The notes beneath the pieces are model-generated. The model worked only from the letters and a program-made list of their open reading frames with translations, searched no databases and had not been told where the DNA came from. The translations under genes and the position numbers were made by a program. A stretch of 64,000 nucleotides of DNA from Leifsonia sp. C5G2 (GTDB lineage: Bacteria; Actinomycetota; Actinomycetes; Actinomycetales; Microbacteriaceae): NCBI RefSeq assembly GCF_013359685.1, contig NZ_JABFMV010000015.1, positions 1-64,000 of the forward strand, in the 5' to 3' direction. Within the stretch, counting starts at the first letter, position 1. Every line of letters begins with the position of its first letter. Below, piece after piece: positions 37,398 through 45,675 of the stretch.

Positions 37398-38200
37398 CGC
37401 GTCGGGTCGGTGCCGTCGTCACCGGCGTCGCGCACGGTCGGGCGCGGCGGCTCGCCGCTCGGCTCGGCGATCCCGAGGTCGATCAGCTTGTCGAGACCGA
37501 CGGTCACCCCGGTCGCGGACGCGGCGGCACGCACGGCGAGCAGGATGCCGGCCTCGTACGCCTCCGACCCGACTGTGTCGTGGCGGATCGTGAGCTGCTC
37601 CCCCGCCCCGCCGAAGATCACCTGCTGCTGCGCGACGACCCCGCGCATCCGGAGGCTGTGGATGGGGACGCTGGCGACCTGCTGGCCGCGGGCGCGCTGG
37701 TCGGAGTGCGGCGCCTCGACCGGACCCTTCGCCGCCCGCGCGGCCCCGATAAGCTCGGCGGTGCGGACCGCCGTGCCCGACGGCGAGTCGATCTTGCCAG
37801 TGCCGTGCGCCTCCAGGATCTCGATCGAGTCGAAGAAGCGCGCCGCGACCGTCGCGAAGGCGGTGCCGAGAGCCGACCCGAGCGAGAAGTTCGGGATGAC
37901 GACCGCTCCTCGGCCCTCCTGCTGCGCCACCCGGCGCTCCAGGTCGAGGATGCGGTCGGCCGACCAACCCGAGGTGCCGACCAGCACGTTGAGGCCGTGG
38001 TCGACGGCGAACGCGACGATCCCGGGGCTCACCTGCGGCAGCGTCATGTCGACGAGCACGTCCGCGCCGAGCATGTCCTCCAGCGGCGAGCGCGAGTCCA
38101 GTGCGGCCACCAGCTCCAGGTCGTCGGCCTGCTCGATCAGGCGCACGGCGACGCCTCCCAGTTTTCCGGTCGCCCCGGCGACGGCCACGCGAATGCTCAC
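37394..38200 (-). CDS. dapB: DapB, 4-hydroxy-tetrahydrodipicolinate reductase
   Basis: A 268-residue NAD(P)H-dependent reductase acting after DapA. The dinucleotide fold is VAVAGATGKLGGVAV (residues 5-19). VGTSGWSADRI and the catalytic EAHGTGKIDSPSGTA follow. The GTG start lies six bases after TAGGCT, a leaderless promoter back-to-back with that of a divergent GNAT gene. The downstream TPR-like membrane gene overlaps by four bases. Confidence 0.96.
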   Translation of the reverse strand: MSIRVAVAGATGKLGGVAVRLIEQADDLELVAALDSRSPLEDMLGADVLVDMTLPQVSPGIVAFAVDHGLNVLVGTSGWSADRILDLERRVAQQEGRGAVVIPNFSLGSALGTAFATVAARFFDSIEILEAHGTGKIDSPSGTAVRTAELIGAARAAKGPVEAPHSDQRARGQQVASVPIHSLRMRGVVAQQQVIFGGAGEQLTIRHDTVGSEAYEAGILLAVRAAASATGVTVGLDKLIDLGIAEPSGEPPRPTVRDAGDDGTDPTR

Positions 38201-38206
38201 CCGGAC

Positions 38207-38212
38207 AGCCTA
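38207..38212 (-). promoter_or_regulatory. -10 element of the leaderless dapB promoter
   Basis: TAGGCT on the minus strand, six bases, then GTG at 38200. Confidence 0.6.
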
Positions 38213-38240
38213 CCTGCGCCTCCGGAGAGCCCCGCCGGAC

Positions 38241-38246
38241 TACCCT
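38241..38246 (+). promoter_or_regulatory. -10 element of a leaderless promoter for the GNAT gene
   Basis: TACCCT, six bases (GGGTCG), then ATG at 38253. It faces the dapB promoter only 28 bases away. Confidence 0.6.
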
Positions 38247-38252
38247 GGGTCG

Positions 38253-38756
38253 ATGGTGTCTTTCGCAGACGTCGCCGTCACCGACGCGACCGCCCACCGC
38301 ATGCTGTCCGACTACTTCGCCGAGCGCGCCGCGACCTTCCCGACGATCCAGGGCGCGTATCGCACGGCGTTCCCGGACCCCGGGCAGTTCGTGCCGCCGA
38401 AGGGCGTATTCCTGCTGGCGTACGACGAGGGGCTGGAGGCCGGCTGCGGCGGCATCCGCGAGCTGCCGGTCCCGCTGTCGGAGACGGAGGACGGGACGCC
38501 GGTCGTGCGCTACGAGATCAAGCATCTGTGGGTGCCGCCGGCGCGGCGCGGCGGCGGTTTCGGGCGGGCCATCCTCGCCGAGCTCGAGCACCGCGCCCGC
38601 GGCTTCGGCGCCACCGAGCTGGTGCTCGACACCAACGCGAGCCTGGAGGCCGCCGGCGCCCTCTACCGTTCGCACGGCTACGAGCCCATCCAGCCCTACA
38701 ACGACAACCCGAACGCGACCGACTGGTTCCGCAAGCCGCTCACGCCCCTCCCCTAG
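38253..38756 (+). CDS. GNAT-family N-acetyltransferase
   Basis: A 167-residue acetyltransferase. Motif A is HLWVPPARRGGGFGRAILAELE around residues 90-112; LVLDTNASLEAAGALYRSHGY and the terminal PNATDWFRKPL are typical of the branch that includes amino-acid acetyltransferases. Substrate unknown. The start is leaderless. The stop codon is immediately followed by a large palindrome acting as a probable terminator. Confidence 0.88.
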   Translation: MVSFADVAVTDATAHRMLSDYFAERAATFPTIQGAYRTAFPDPGQFVPPKGVFLLAYDEGLEAGCGGIRELPVPLSETEDGTPVVRYEIKHLWVPPARRGGGFGRAILAELEHRARGFGATELVLDTNASLEAAGALYRSHGYEPIQPYNDNPNATDWFRKPLTPLP

Positions 38757-38822
38757 CCGACAGCTCCTGAGTTCTTCGAGCGAATCGCGGCGGAGCGGTC
38801 GAAGAACTCAGGAGCTGTCGGC
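38756..38822. repeat. Palindromic element, copy 1 (probable bidirectional terminator)
   Basis: Perfect 24-bp arms at 38756-38779 and 38799-38822 around a 19-base spacer, with core AGCTCCTGAGTTCTTCGA. It lies between convergent genes. The 17-base core arm GCTCCTGAGTTCTTCGA... recurs as an inverted repeat at 45604-45656 with a different spacer, so this is a dispersed repeat and not only a terminator. Confidence 0.8.
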
Positions 38823-38834
38823 GAGGGAGGTGGG

Positions 38835-39437
38835 CTAGACGGGCTGCAGCTCGGGGAGGCCGGTGCGCAGCTCGACGGGCAGGTGCCCGAGGTCGTTGTG
38901 CACGACCAGCACCGGCGGCTTCGCCGAGCGCACCCGGATGATCGTGAGACCGCAGTTGGCCTGGTTCAGCCCGAGCCAGCGCCAGGCAGGCGCGTCGAAG
39001 ACGTGGCGGACGAACCAGCCGATGACGAAGTTGTGGGTCACCAGGAGGTCGTGCCGGTCTCCCATCGCCGGAGTCAGGAACTCGTGGACCGCGTCCTCCA
39101 TCTGCGCGCGTCCCGCCTCGATCTCCGCTTCGGTCACCGGGCCGAAGAACGACTCGAACGCCTTCGGCATGTCCGGCGTCGGCCCCGAGGGGATGCAGTC
39201 GAACAGCAGGCTCGACGGCTGCGGGTCGAGCGCGGGCATGCGTTCGGCCATGATCGCCGCCGTCTCGGCCGCGCGGTTGAGCGGCGAGTGGTACATCGAG
39301 GTGAACGGGATGCCGCTCAGCCGCTCGGCGATGAGCTGCGCCTGCCGCTTGCCGCGCGGGGAGAGCGGGCCGTCGGGGAGACCGTGCTCGGCATCCTGCT
39401 GCTCGCCGTGGCGCACGAGGTAGAGGTAATGGGGCAC
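38835..39437 (-). CDS. Histidine phosphatase family protein
   Basis: A 200-residue branch 1 histidine phosphatase (phosphoglycerate-mutase-like). The phospho-accepting His is in LVRHGEQQD (about residue 9), with the second motif MYHSPLNRAAETA and the proton donor Glu region near 105. VTHNFVIGWFVRHV carries the later His. Substrate unknown. GTG start with AAAGG eight bases upstream. It follows the M16 peptidase gene on the same strand. Confidence 0.9.
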   Translation of the reverse strand: MPHYLYLVRHGEQQDAEHGLPDGPLSPRGKRQAQLIAERLSGIPFTSMYHSPLNRAAETAAIMAERMPALDPQPSSLLFDCIPSGPTPDMPKAFESFFGPVTEAEIEAGRAQMEDAVHEFLTPAMGDRHDLLVTHNFVIGWFVRHVFDAPAWRWLGLNQANCGLTIIRVRSAKPPVLVVHNDLGHLPVELRTGLPELQPV

Positions 39438-39475
39438 GAGGTGGACCTTTCGGAGGGGAACGGGAGGGAGGCGGC

Positions 39476-40834
39476 TCAGGGAGCGAGTCCGGCGAACAGG
39501 TCGTCGGTCACGCTCCCCACCGCAGCGATGGAGACCTGCCGTCCCGCCAGTTCGGCGGCGAGGTCGCGCACATCGTCGGCGGTGACGAGGTGCAGACGAC
39601 GGAGGCTCTCATCGAGGTCGGCGAACTCGCCGAGGGAGATCTCGGCCCGGCCGAGCCGGGACATGCGGGTGTCGGAGTCCTCCAGCGCGAGCGCCGCGCC
39701 GCCGGAGAGCTGGCCGACGGCGCGCCGCAGCTCGTCGGCGGTGACGCCGTCCGCGCCGAGGCGGCGCAGCTCGTCGAGCATGAGCTCCGTCACCTGCCGT
39801 GCCTTCGCCGGCGCACAGCCGGCGTACAGGCCGAACACCCCGGCGTCGGAGTACGAGCCGGAGAACGAGTACACCGAGTAGGCGAGGCCGCGGCGCTCGC
39901 GCACCTCTTGGAACAGGCGGCTCGACATCCCGCCGCCCAGCACCGAGTTCAGCACGCTCATGGTGGTGCGACGCGGATCGGTGGCGACGATGCCGGGCAT
40001 CCCGACGAAGACGTTCGCCTGTTCGGTGGGGCGCGCGACCGTGACGACCGCGCTGCCGCGCTCGATCGGTGCCGGGTCGGTCGCCCGCCGGTCCACAGGC
40101 TCGGCGGCCAGGTCGAGGTCCCACCCCGCGGCGACGAGCGCGCTCTCCACGCCCGCCACGAGGAGGTCGTGGTCGACGGCGCCCGCGGCGGTCACCACGA
40201 GGTCCTGCGGCCGGTAATTGGCGCGGTAGTGCTCCCAGACGCCGTCGCGGGTCGCCGCACGGATCGTGTCGGGCCGACCGCCGATCGGACGCCCGAGGGG
40301 ATGTGCGCCGAGGACGGCCTGGAACATCCGTTCGTTGGCCACGTCGCCCGGGTCGTCCTCCGCCATCGACAGCTCTTCGAGGATGACGCCGCGCTCGTTC
40401 TCGAACTCGGCCGGGTCGATCACCGAGGACGTGAGCATGTCGCCGATCACCTCGACGGCCATCGCGAGGTCGCGGTCCTGCACCTTGGCGTAGTAGCAGG
40501 TGTACTCCTTGGCCGTCATGGCGTTGTGCTCTCCGCCGACCGAGTCGAAGGACACCGCGATGTCGAGGGCGGTCCGCGCGCGCGTGCCCTTGAACAGCAG
40601 ATGCTCGAGGAAGTGCGTCGAACCGAGGGTGCCGGGGAGACCCGCTCCGGCCTCGCTCTCGTCGCGCGACCCCACCGCGACCCAGTAGCCAAGGGTGGCG
40701 CTCCGGGCACCCGGCACCTGCTCGCTCAGGATGCGCACGCCGCTGGGGAGGACCGTGCGCCGGACCAGCGCATCGCCGGAGGCGGCGAAGGTGAGGTCGG
40801 CCACACCGAGCGGAAGGTCGACTGCGCTGTTCAT
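39476..40834 (-). CDS. M16-family zinc metalloprotease (insulinase-like)
   Basis: A 452-residue processing-peptidase-like protein. The inverted zinc motif is H74-F-L-E77-H78 (GTLGSTHFLEHLLFKGT), with the distal Glu in FENERGVILEELSM about 75 residues later. The C-terminal inactive domain has SSRLFQEVRERRGLAYSVYSF. In actinobacteria this gene often lies between pnp and dapB; here dapB is close but pnp is not in the window. The ATG at 40834 is preceded by GGAGGGG, with TAGGGT seven bases before the start. Confidence 0.93.
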   Translation of the reverse strand: MNSAVDLPLGVADLTFAASGDALVRRTVLPSGVRILSEQVPGARSATLGYWVAVGSRDESEAGAGLPGTLGSTHFLEHLLFKGTRARTALDIAVSFDSVGGEHNAMTAKEYTCYYAKVQDRDLAMAVEVIGDMLTSSVIDPAEFENERGVILEELSMAEDDPGDVANERMFQAVLGAHPLGRPIGGRPDTIRAATRDGVWEHYRANYRPQDLVVTAAGAVDHDLLVAGVESALVAAGWDLDLAAEPVDRRATDPAPIERGSAVVTVARPTEQANVFVGMPGIVATDPRRTTMSVLNSVLGGGMSSRLFQEVRERRGLAYSVYSFSGSYSDAGVFGLYAGCAPAKARQVTELMLDELRRLGADGVTADELRRAVGQLSGGAALALEDSDTRMSRLGRAEISLGEFADLDESLRRLHLVTADDVRDLAAELAGRQVSIAAVGSVTDDLFAGLAP

Positions 40835-40885
40835 CCCCTCCACCCTACGCCAGACCGCACGGCGCCCTGTGTCTGGGAATACGAG

Positions 40886-40917
40886 GACAGACAAACTGGT
40901 CTGTCTACGCATATACT
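40886..40917 (+). promoter_or_regulatory. Promoter and palindromic operator of the TetR gene
   Basis: GACAGAC (40886-40892) and GTCTGTC (40899-40905) form a 7-bp inverted repeat with a six-base spacer immediately before the -10-like TATACT (40912-40917). The palindrome overlaps the -35 region, as expected for an autorepressed TetR gene. Confidence 0.65.
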
Positions 40918-40972
40918 GTGGGAGTCGAAGCCGGAGGCAGCCCGCCTCCCCCGAACTAAGGAGTCGTGCCGG

Positions 40973-41557
40973 ATGGCCGTAAGTGCCCGAGCGACCATCC
41001 GGCCGCCCGCCCCGTCGAAGGTCAAGATCCTCGCGACCGCGGACCAGCTCTTCTACCAGGAGGGCATCCACACCGTCGGCGTCGACCGGATCATCGCGGG
41101 AGCGCGCGTCACCAAGGCGACGTTCTACAAGCACTACCGCTCGAAGGACCTCCTGATCATCGCCTACGTGGAGGGCCGCGACCGGCAGGTGCGCGAGTGG
41201 TTCGCAGAGCAGGAGGCGAAGCACAGCGACCCGCGCGACATCGCCCGCGCCCTCGTCGACTCGATCAACGAGGAGGCGGTGCGGCCGGGCTTCCACGGCG
41301 ACCCGTTCATCAACGCCGCCGCCCAGTTCTCCGACGAGACGGATCCCGTGCGCGTCGCAGTCACGGCGCACCGCGACTGGTACGCCGACCGCATCGAGGA
41401 GCTGTTCCGCCAGATCGGCCACCCGCGGCCGGGCGATGCGGCCGACGACCTCATCCTGGCGCGCGACGGGGCCCTGGCCGGCGGCTACGTCGGCGACCCG
41501 ATCGCCGCCGGCGCGGCGCTGCACCGCGCGCTCGACCGCATCCTCGCCGAGGTCTGA
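40973..41557 (+). CDS. TetR-family transcriptional regulator
   Basis: A 194-residue repressor. The N-terminal HTH covers residues 16-62 (FYQEGIHTVGVDRIIAGARVTKATFYKHYRSK). The C-terminal ligand domain shows no recognisable specificity. CGGAGG and AAGGAG lie upstream of the ATG. It is divergent from the M16 gene and converges with the aldo-keto reductase gene. The palindrome at 40886-40905 is its probable operator. Confidence 0.92.
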   Translation: MAVSARATIRPPAPSKVKILATADQLFYQEGIHTVGVDRIIAGARVTKATFYKHYRSKDLLIIAYVEGRDRQVREWFAEQEAKHSDPRDIARALVDSINEEAVRPGFHGDPFINAAAQFSDETDPVRVAVTAHRDWYADRIEELFRQIGHPRPGDAADDLILARDGALAGGYVGDPIAAGAALHRALDRILAEV

Positions 41558-41581
41558 CCCGCCCCTGGTCGACCCAGGCGG

Positions 41582-42661
41582 CTACTCGGAGACGCGGTCG
41601 AGGTCGAGCATCTGCGACCGCGTCAGGCGGATGCCCGCGGCGACCATGAGCGCGTCGACCTGGTCCGGCCGGCTGGCGCTCGCGACCGGAGCGACGATCG
41701 TCCGCTTGGCGAGCAGCCACGCGAGCGCGATGCTCGCGGGCGCCGCGCCGTGCTCTGCGGCGATGCGATCGAGCACCGCGAGCACGCGCTGCCCGCGGCG
41801 GTTCACGTACGCCGACGCCCGGACGCTGCGCGCTCCGGCCGTCAGGTCGGCCTTCGTGCGGTACTTCCCGGTCAGGAATCCGTTCGCCAGCGCGTAGTAC
41901 GGCATGACGCCGAGCCCCTGCGCGGCCGCGACGATCCTGGGCGCGCTCTCGAACTCGGTGCGGTGCATCAGGTTGTACTGGTTCTGGATGGCGACGAACT
42001 TCGGCAGCCCGGAGGACGACAGGATGCGCGCCTCGATCAGCCGGTCCGCACTGAAGTTGGACGCGGCGAGGTACCGCACCTTGCCGCTCTCGATCAGCCA
42101 CTCCGCGGTCGCGAGGCTGTCCTCCAGCGGCGTCTCGGGGTCGTCGTCGTGGAAGTACAGCAGGTCGATGTGGTCGGTCTGCAGCCGCTCCAGCGACGCC
42201 TCGACGGCGCGCACGATGCTGACGGAGCCGAGCCCGGGGTTCTCCTGGTGCCGGCCCACCTTGGTGGCGACGACCATGTGATCGCGGTTGCGGCGCTGTC
42301 GCATCCACGTGCCGATGAGCACCTCGCTGCGGCCGCCGACGTAGCTGTCGGCCGTGTCGATGAAATCGCCACCGAGCTGGGCGAAGCGGTCGAGGATGGC
42401 GAGGGACGTGTCGCCGTCGGCCGTCCAGCCGAACACGCTGGCGCCCAGCGACAGCGGGTACACCGCGAGGTCGCTCTCGCCGATGCGGCGCGGGGCGATG
42501 ATCGGCAGCGGGCCGGTGCTCTCGATCGCCGGGTCGATGTCGACGATGCCGGTGGGCGGCGTCGCGGAGCCCGCGCGCGCGAGTTCGCGCGGGTTCGCCG
42601 GGCGGTCGACGGTGCGCAGACCCACGGTCTCTAGCAGGCGCAGGGGAAGCAGCTGCGGCAT
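41582..42661 (-). CDS. Aldo/keto reductase
   Basis: A 359-residue NADP-dependent TIM-barrel oxidoreductase. The catalytic Asp/Tyr lie in GGDFIDTADSYVGGRSEVLIG, the Lys in VVATKVGR, and the His in HIDLLYFHDDDP. SNFSADRLIEA and IALAWLLAKRTIVAPVASASRPDQ bind cofactor. The first 60 residues are an unusual extension for the family. GGGGGAGGGG precedes the ATG. A perfect 16-bp palindrome with a central CG lies just upstream. Confidence 0.92.
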   Translation of the reverse strand: MPQLLPLRLLETVGLRTVDRPANPRELARAGSATPPTGIVDIDPAIESTGPLPIIAPRRIGESDLAVYPLSLGASVFGWTADGDTSLAILDRFAQLGGDFIDTADSYVGGRSEVLIGTWMRQRRNRDHMVVATKVGRHQENPGLGSVSIVRAVEASLERLQTDHIDLLYFHDDDPETPLEDSLATAEWLIESGKVRYLAASNFSADRLIEARILSSSGLPKFVAIQNQYNLMHRTEFESAPRIVAAAQGLGVMPYYALANGFLTGKYRTKADLTAGARSVRASAYVNRRGQRVLAVLDRIAAEHGAAPASIALAWLLAKRTIVAPVASASRPDQVDALMVAAGIRLTRSQMLDLDRVSE

Positions 42662-42688
42662 CTCTTCCCCTCCCCCGGAATCGCGGCC

Positions 42689-42704
42689 CTCGAATCGATT
42701 CGAG
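42689..42704. promoter_or_regulatory. Perfect 16-bp palindrome upstream of the aldo/keto reductase gene
   Basis: CTCGAATCGATTCGAG, centred on CG as in LacI-type operators, 28 bases upstream of the reductase start. Confidence 0.55.
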
Positions 42705-42805
42705 AACCTTCGATCTCCGATCGAACACTTGCAGGTTACGACATGCCACCGACGTGCGAAGGACGAAACGGGTGAACCCCTGTGGAAAGCTAGGTCACAG
42801 TTTCA

Positions 42806-43630
42806 TCACGACCGGCGGAGCACGGCGCGCGCGTGCGCCAGCACCGGTCCGTCGACCATCCGGCCGGCGTGACGGAAGACGCCGCCGCCCGCCCGTTCCG
42901 CCGCGTCGAGCAGCTCCCGGGCGGCCTCGACCTCGGCCGGATCGGGCCGGTAGGCGGCCCGGATCGTCTCCACCTGACCGGGATGGATGCAGGCCGTCGC
43001 CGCGAATCCGACCGCCACCGCATCCTCCGCCTCCGCGGCCAGACCGTCGAGGTCGGCGATGTCCAGGTGCACCGTGTCCACCGCATCCACCCCGGCGGCG
43101 CCGGCGGCGAGCAGCACCGACGACCGGGCGTGCCGGGCGACGTCGCGGTAGCGGCCGTCCGCGTGTCTGCTCGACGTGCCGCCGAGCGACGCCACCAGAT
43201 CCTCCGCACCCCACATCAGGGCGATCGCCCCCGGCGCCCGTGCGAGCTCCGGGGCGGCGAGCACGCCGGCCGCGGTCTCGCAGAGGGCGATCACGTCGTA
43301 TCCCGCGAGCCCCGCGAGGTCGGTCGCGCGCTCGGCCTTCGGAAGCATGACCGCGCGGAACAGGGTGGCGGCGAGCGCCGACAGGTCGGCGTCGTGGTCG
43401 TCGGAGCCGGCCGGATTGACGCGGACGATCACGCGCGCCGGGTCGAGGTCGGCGGCCACGAGCGCCTCGCGGGCGGCCGGGCGCGCCTGCGGGTCGACGG
43501 CGTCCTCCAGGTCGAGGATGACCGCGTCGGCGCGGTCGAGCGCCTTCGCGTAGCGCTCCGGCCGGTCCGCCGGGCAGAACAGCAGCGCCGGGCCCCAGGG
43601 GAACGGCCGGCGTCCGTCGGCCGAGGTCAC
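42806..43630 (-). CDS. HpcH/HpaI (CitE-like) acyl-CoA lyase, probable HMG-CoA lyase
   Basis: A 274-residue TIM-barrel lyase. Substrate/metal motifs: LFCPADRPERYAKALD, DAVILDLEDAVDP, VIVRVNP, MLPKAE and ALMWGAEDL. In a cluster of this composition in M. tuberculosis, the orthologous Rv2498c is a beta-hydroxyacyl-CoA lyase that splits HMG-CoA in leucine catabolism and citramalyl-CoA in itaconate use. I infer the same role. The GTG start overlaps the MaoC stop by four bases. It is the last gene of the cluster. Confidence 0.88.
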   Translation of the reverse strand: MTSADGRRPFPWGPALLFCPADRPERYAKALDRADAVILDLEDAVDPQARPAAREALVAADLDPARVIVRVNPAGSDDHDADLSALAATLFRAVMLPKAERATDLAGLAGYDVIALCETAAGVLAAPELARAPGAIALMWGAEDLVASLGGTSSRHADGRYRDVARHARSSVLLAAGAAGVDAVDTVHLDIADLDGLAAEAEDAVAVGFAATACIHPGQVETIRAAYRPDPAEVEAARELLDAAERAGGGVFRHAGRMVDGPVLAHARAVLRRS

Positions 43631-44169
43631 AGCATCCCGTCCGGCTCGCCCGCGCCCGGGTCCAGCGCCTCGGGATCGTCGCCCGCCACCGAGCCGGTCG
43701 GCACGGCGTCCCGGCACCACACCATCACCTGGCGGGTGGCCGTCGCCACGACGACGCCGTCCTGGTTGCGGCCGGTGTGCTCCAGCGTCACGATGCCCTG
43801 TCCCGGGCGGGACGCGGACAGGCGTTTGCCGATCACGACCGTCTCCGAGTAGAGGGTGTCGCCGTGGTGCAGCGGATGCGGGAACGACACCTCGCTGAAG
43901 CCGAGGTTCGCGACGATGGTCCCCTGCGTGAGCTGGGCGACCGAGGCGCCGACGATGGTCGCGAGCGTGAACATGGAGTTCACCAGCCGCTCGCCGAACG
44001 GCTGCCGAGCCGACCACGCCGCATCCAGGTGCAGCGCCTGCGTGTTCATCGTGAGCGTGGTGAAGAGGACGTTGTCGGCCTCCGTCACCGTCCGTCCCGG
44101 CCGGTGCAGGTAGCGCGTCTCCGGCTCGAACTCCTCGTAGTAGAGGCCGCGCTGCTCGATCTCCCTCAT
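43627..44169 (-). CDS. MaoC-like dehydratase, probable methylglutaconyl-CoA hydratase
   Basis: A 180-residue hot-dog-fold protein. It has the [18 protein letters not shown] hydratase segment with the usual N/D-x-x-H type active site, [23 protein letters not shown] and [11 protein letters not shown]. Position between CoA-transferase and lyase genes, as in mycobacterial Rv2499c, suggests hydration of 3-methylglutaconyl-CoA to HMG-CoA; this is inferred. The ATG overlaps the scoB stop by four bases. Confidence 0.88.
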   Translation of the reverse strand: MREIEQRGLYYEEFEPETRYLHRPGRTVTEADNVLFTTLTMNTQALHLDAAWSARQPFGERLVNSMFTLATIVGASVAQLTQGTIVANLGFSEVSFPHPLHHGDTLYSETVVIGKRLSASRPGQGIVTLEHTGRNQDGVVVATATRQVMVWCRDAVPTGSVAGDDPEALDPGAGEPDGML

Positions 44170-44813
44170 GCCGCCTCCTCCACCTCGACGCGCAGCGGCG
44201 CGCCGGTGGCCGCGACCACCTCGTCCACGGTGACCCCGGGGGCGACCTCGCGCAGCACCAGCCCGTCGCCGGTCACGTCGATGACGGCGAGGTCGGTGAT
44301 GATGCGGTCGACGCATCCCGTGCCGGTCAGCGGGAGGGTGCACTCGCGGAGAATCTTCGGGCGGCCCTCCTTGTCGACGTGCTCCATCATCACGATCAGC
44401 CGCTTGGCGCCGAAGACGAGGTCCATCGCGCCGCCCATGCCCTTCACCATCTTTCCGGGGATCATCCAGTTGGCCAGGTCGCCGGTCTCGGAGACCTCCA
44501 TCGCGCCCAGGACGGCGAGGTCGACGTGGCCGCCGCGCACCATCCCGAACGACAGCGACGAGTCGAAGAAGGCGGCCCCGCGGTTCACGGTCACCGTCTC
44601 CTTGCCCGCGTTGATGAGGTCGGGGTCGACCGCCGCCTCCGTCGGGTACGGCCCGACGCCGAGCACGCCGTTCTCGGAATGCAGGATGACCTCGACCCCC
44701 TCCGGGATGTAGTTCGGGATGAGGGTCGGCATCCCGATCCCCAGGTTCACGTACTGGCCGTTCTCCAGCTCGCGCGCCACCCGGGCGGCGAGCTCCGTGC
44801 GCGTGAGGCTCAT
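44166..44813 (-). CDS. scoB: 3-oxoacid CoA-transferase, subunit B
   Basis: A 215-residue beta subunit of a class I CoA-transferase (SCOT type). The catalytic Glu is in the SENG motif ([13 protein letters not shown], about residues 44-56). [13 protein letters not shown] and [15 protein letters not shown] are typical. With ScoA it activates acetoacetate, the end product of leucine breakdown, using succinyl-CoA. It overlaps scoA and maoC by four bases on either side. Confidence 0.94.
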   Translation of the reverse strand: MSLTRTELAARVARELENGQYVNLGIGMPTLIPNYIPEGVEVILHSENGVLGVGPYPTEAAVDPDLINAGKETVTVNRGAAFFDSSLSFGMVRGGHVDLAVLGAMEVSETGDLANWMIPGKMVKGMGGAMDLVFGAKRLIVMMEHVDKEGRPKILRECTLPLTGTGCVDRIITDLAVIDVTGDGLVLREVAPGVTVDEVVAATGAPLRVEVEEAA

Positions 44814-45571
44814 CGCGCGCTCCCTTCCGCGACCGTGCGCCGCTCGATCCGCTTCTCGACCCCCGGCGCGGCCACGACCCGCTGCACGAAGATGCCCGGG
44901 CAGTGCACCTGTCCGGGGTCGAGCTCGCCCGGCTCGACCAGCTCCTCCACCTCCGCGATAGTGATGCGGCCTGCCATCGCGGCGAGCGGGTTGAAGTTCA
45001 TCGCCGCCGCGTGGAACACCAGGTTGCCGTGGCGGTCGCCCTTCGCCGCGTGCACGAGCGCGAACCCGGGGCGCAGCGACTCCTCCAGCACGTACTCGGC
45101 GCCGTCGAAGGTGCGCACCTCCTTCGGCTCGCTGGCCACGGCGACCGACCCGTCCGGGGCGTAGCGCCGCGGCAGGCCGCCGGTCGCGATCTGCGTGCCG
45201 ACGCCCGCCGGGGTGAAGAAGGCGGGGATGCCCGCGCCGCCCGCGCGCAGCTTCTCGGCGAGGGTGCCCTGCGGGGTGAGCTCGACCTCCAGTTCGCCCG
45301 AGAGGAACTGGCGGGCGAACTCCTTGTTCTCGCCGACGTACGAGCTGATCATCTTGCGGATGCGGTGCTCGGCCAGCAGCAGGCCGAGCCCCCAGTCGTC
45401 GACGCCGCAGTTGTTGCTCACCACCTCGAGGTCGGTCGTGCCGGCGTACAGCAGCGCCCGGATGAGCGCGCTCGGGATGCCGCACAGCCCGAACCCGCCG
45501 ACCGCGAGCGTGCTGCCGTCCGGGATGTCGGCGACCGCCTCCGCCGCCGTCGCCACCGTCTTGTCGATCAT
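44810..45571 (-). CDS. scoA: 3-oxoacid CoA-transferase, subunit A
   Basis: A 253-residue alpha subunit with the glycine-rich [13 protein letters not shown] (residues 24-36), [29 protein letters not shown] and [19 protein letters not shown] set the start at ATG 45571, preceded by GAGGAGGAGG, rather than at the longer frame. It is the first gene after a 104-base gap containing the second copy of the palindromic element, so scoAB-maoC-hpcH may be a separately controlled half of the cluster. Confidence 0.94.
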   Translation of the reverse strand: MIDKTVATAAEAVADIPDGSTLAVGGFGLCGIPSALIRALLYAGTTDLEVVSNNCGVDDWGLGLLLAEHRIRKMISSYVGENKEFARQFLSGELEVELTPQGTLAEKLRAGGAGIPAFFTPAGVGTQIATGGLPRRYAPDGSVAVASEPKEVRTFDGAEYVLEESLRPGFALVHAAKGDRHGNLVFHAAAMNFNPLAAMAGRITIAEVEELVEPGELDPGQVHCPGIFVQRVVAAPGVEKRIERRTVAEGSAR

Positions 45572-45603
45572 CCGTCCTCCTCCTCGAGGGTCCCCCACCA
45601 TCC

Positions 45604-45656
45604 GCTCCTGAGTTCTTCGACCGACACGCCGTCGAGAACTCGAAGAACTCAGGAGC
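45604..45656. repeat. Palindromic element, copy 2
   Basis: Perfect 17-bp arms GCTCCTGAGTTCTTCGA at 45604-45620 and its complement at 45640-45656, spacer 19 bases. The arm sequence is identical to the inner arm at 38756-38822. Here it lies between two genes on the same strand, downstream of the acyl-CoA dehydrogenase. Confidence 0.8.
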
Positions 45657-45675
45657 AGATGGCTTGTGGATCAGG

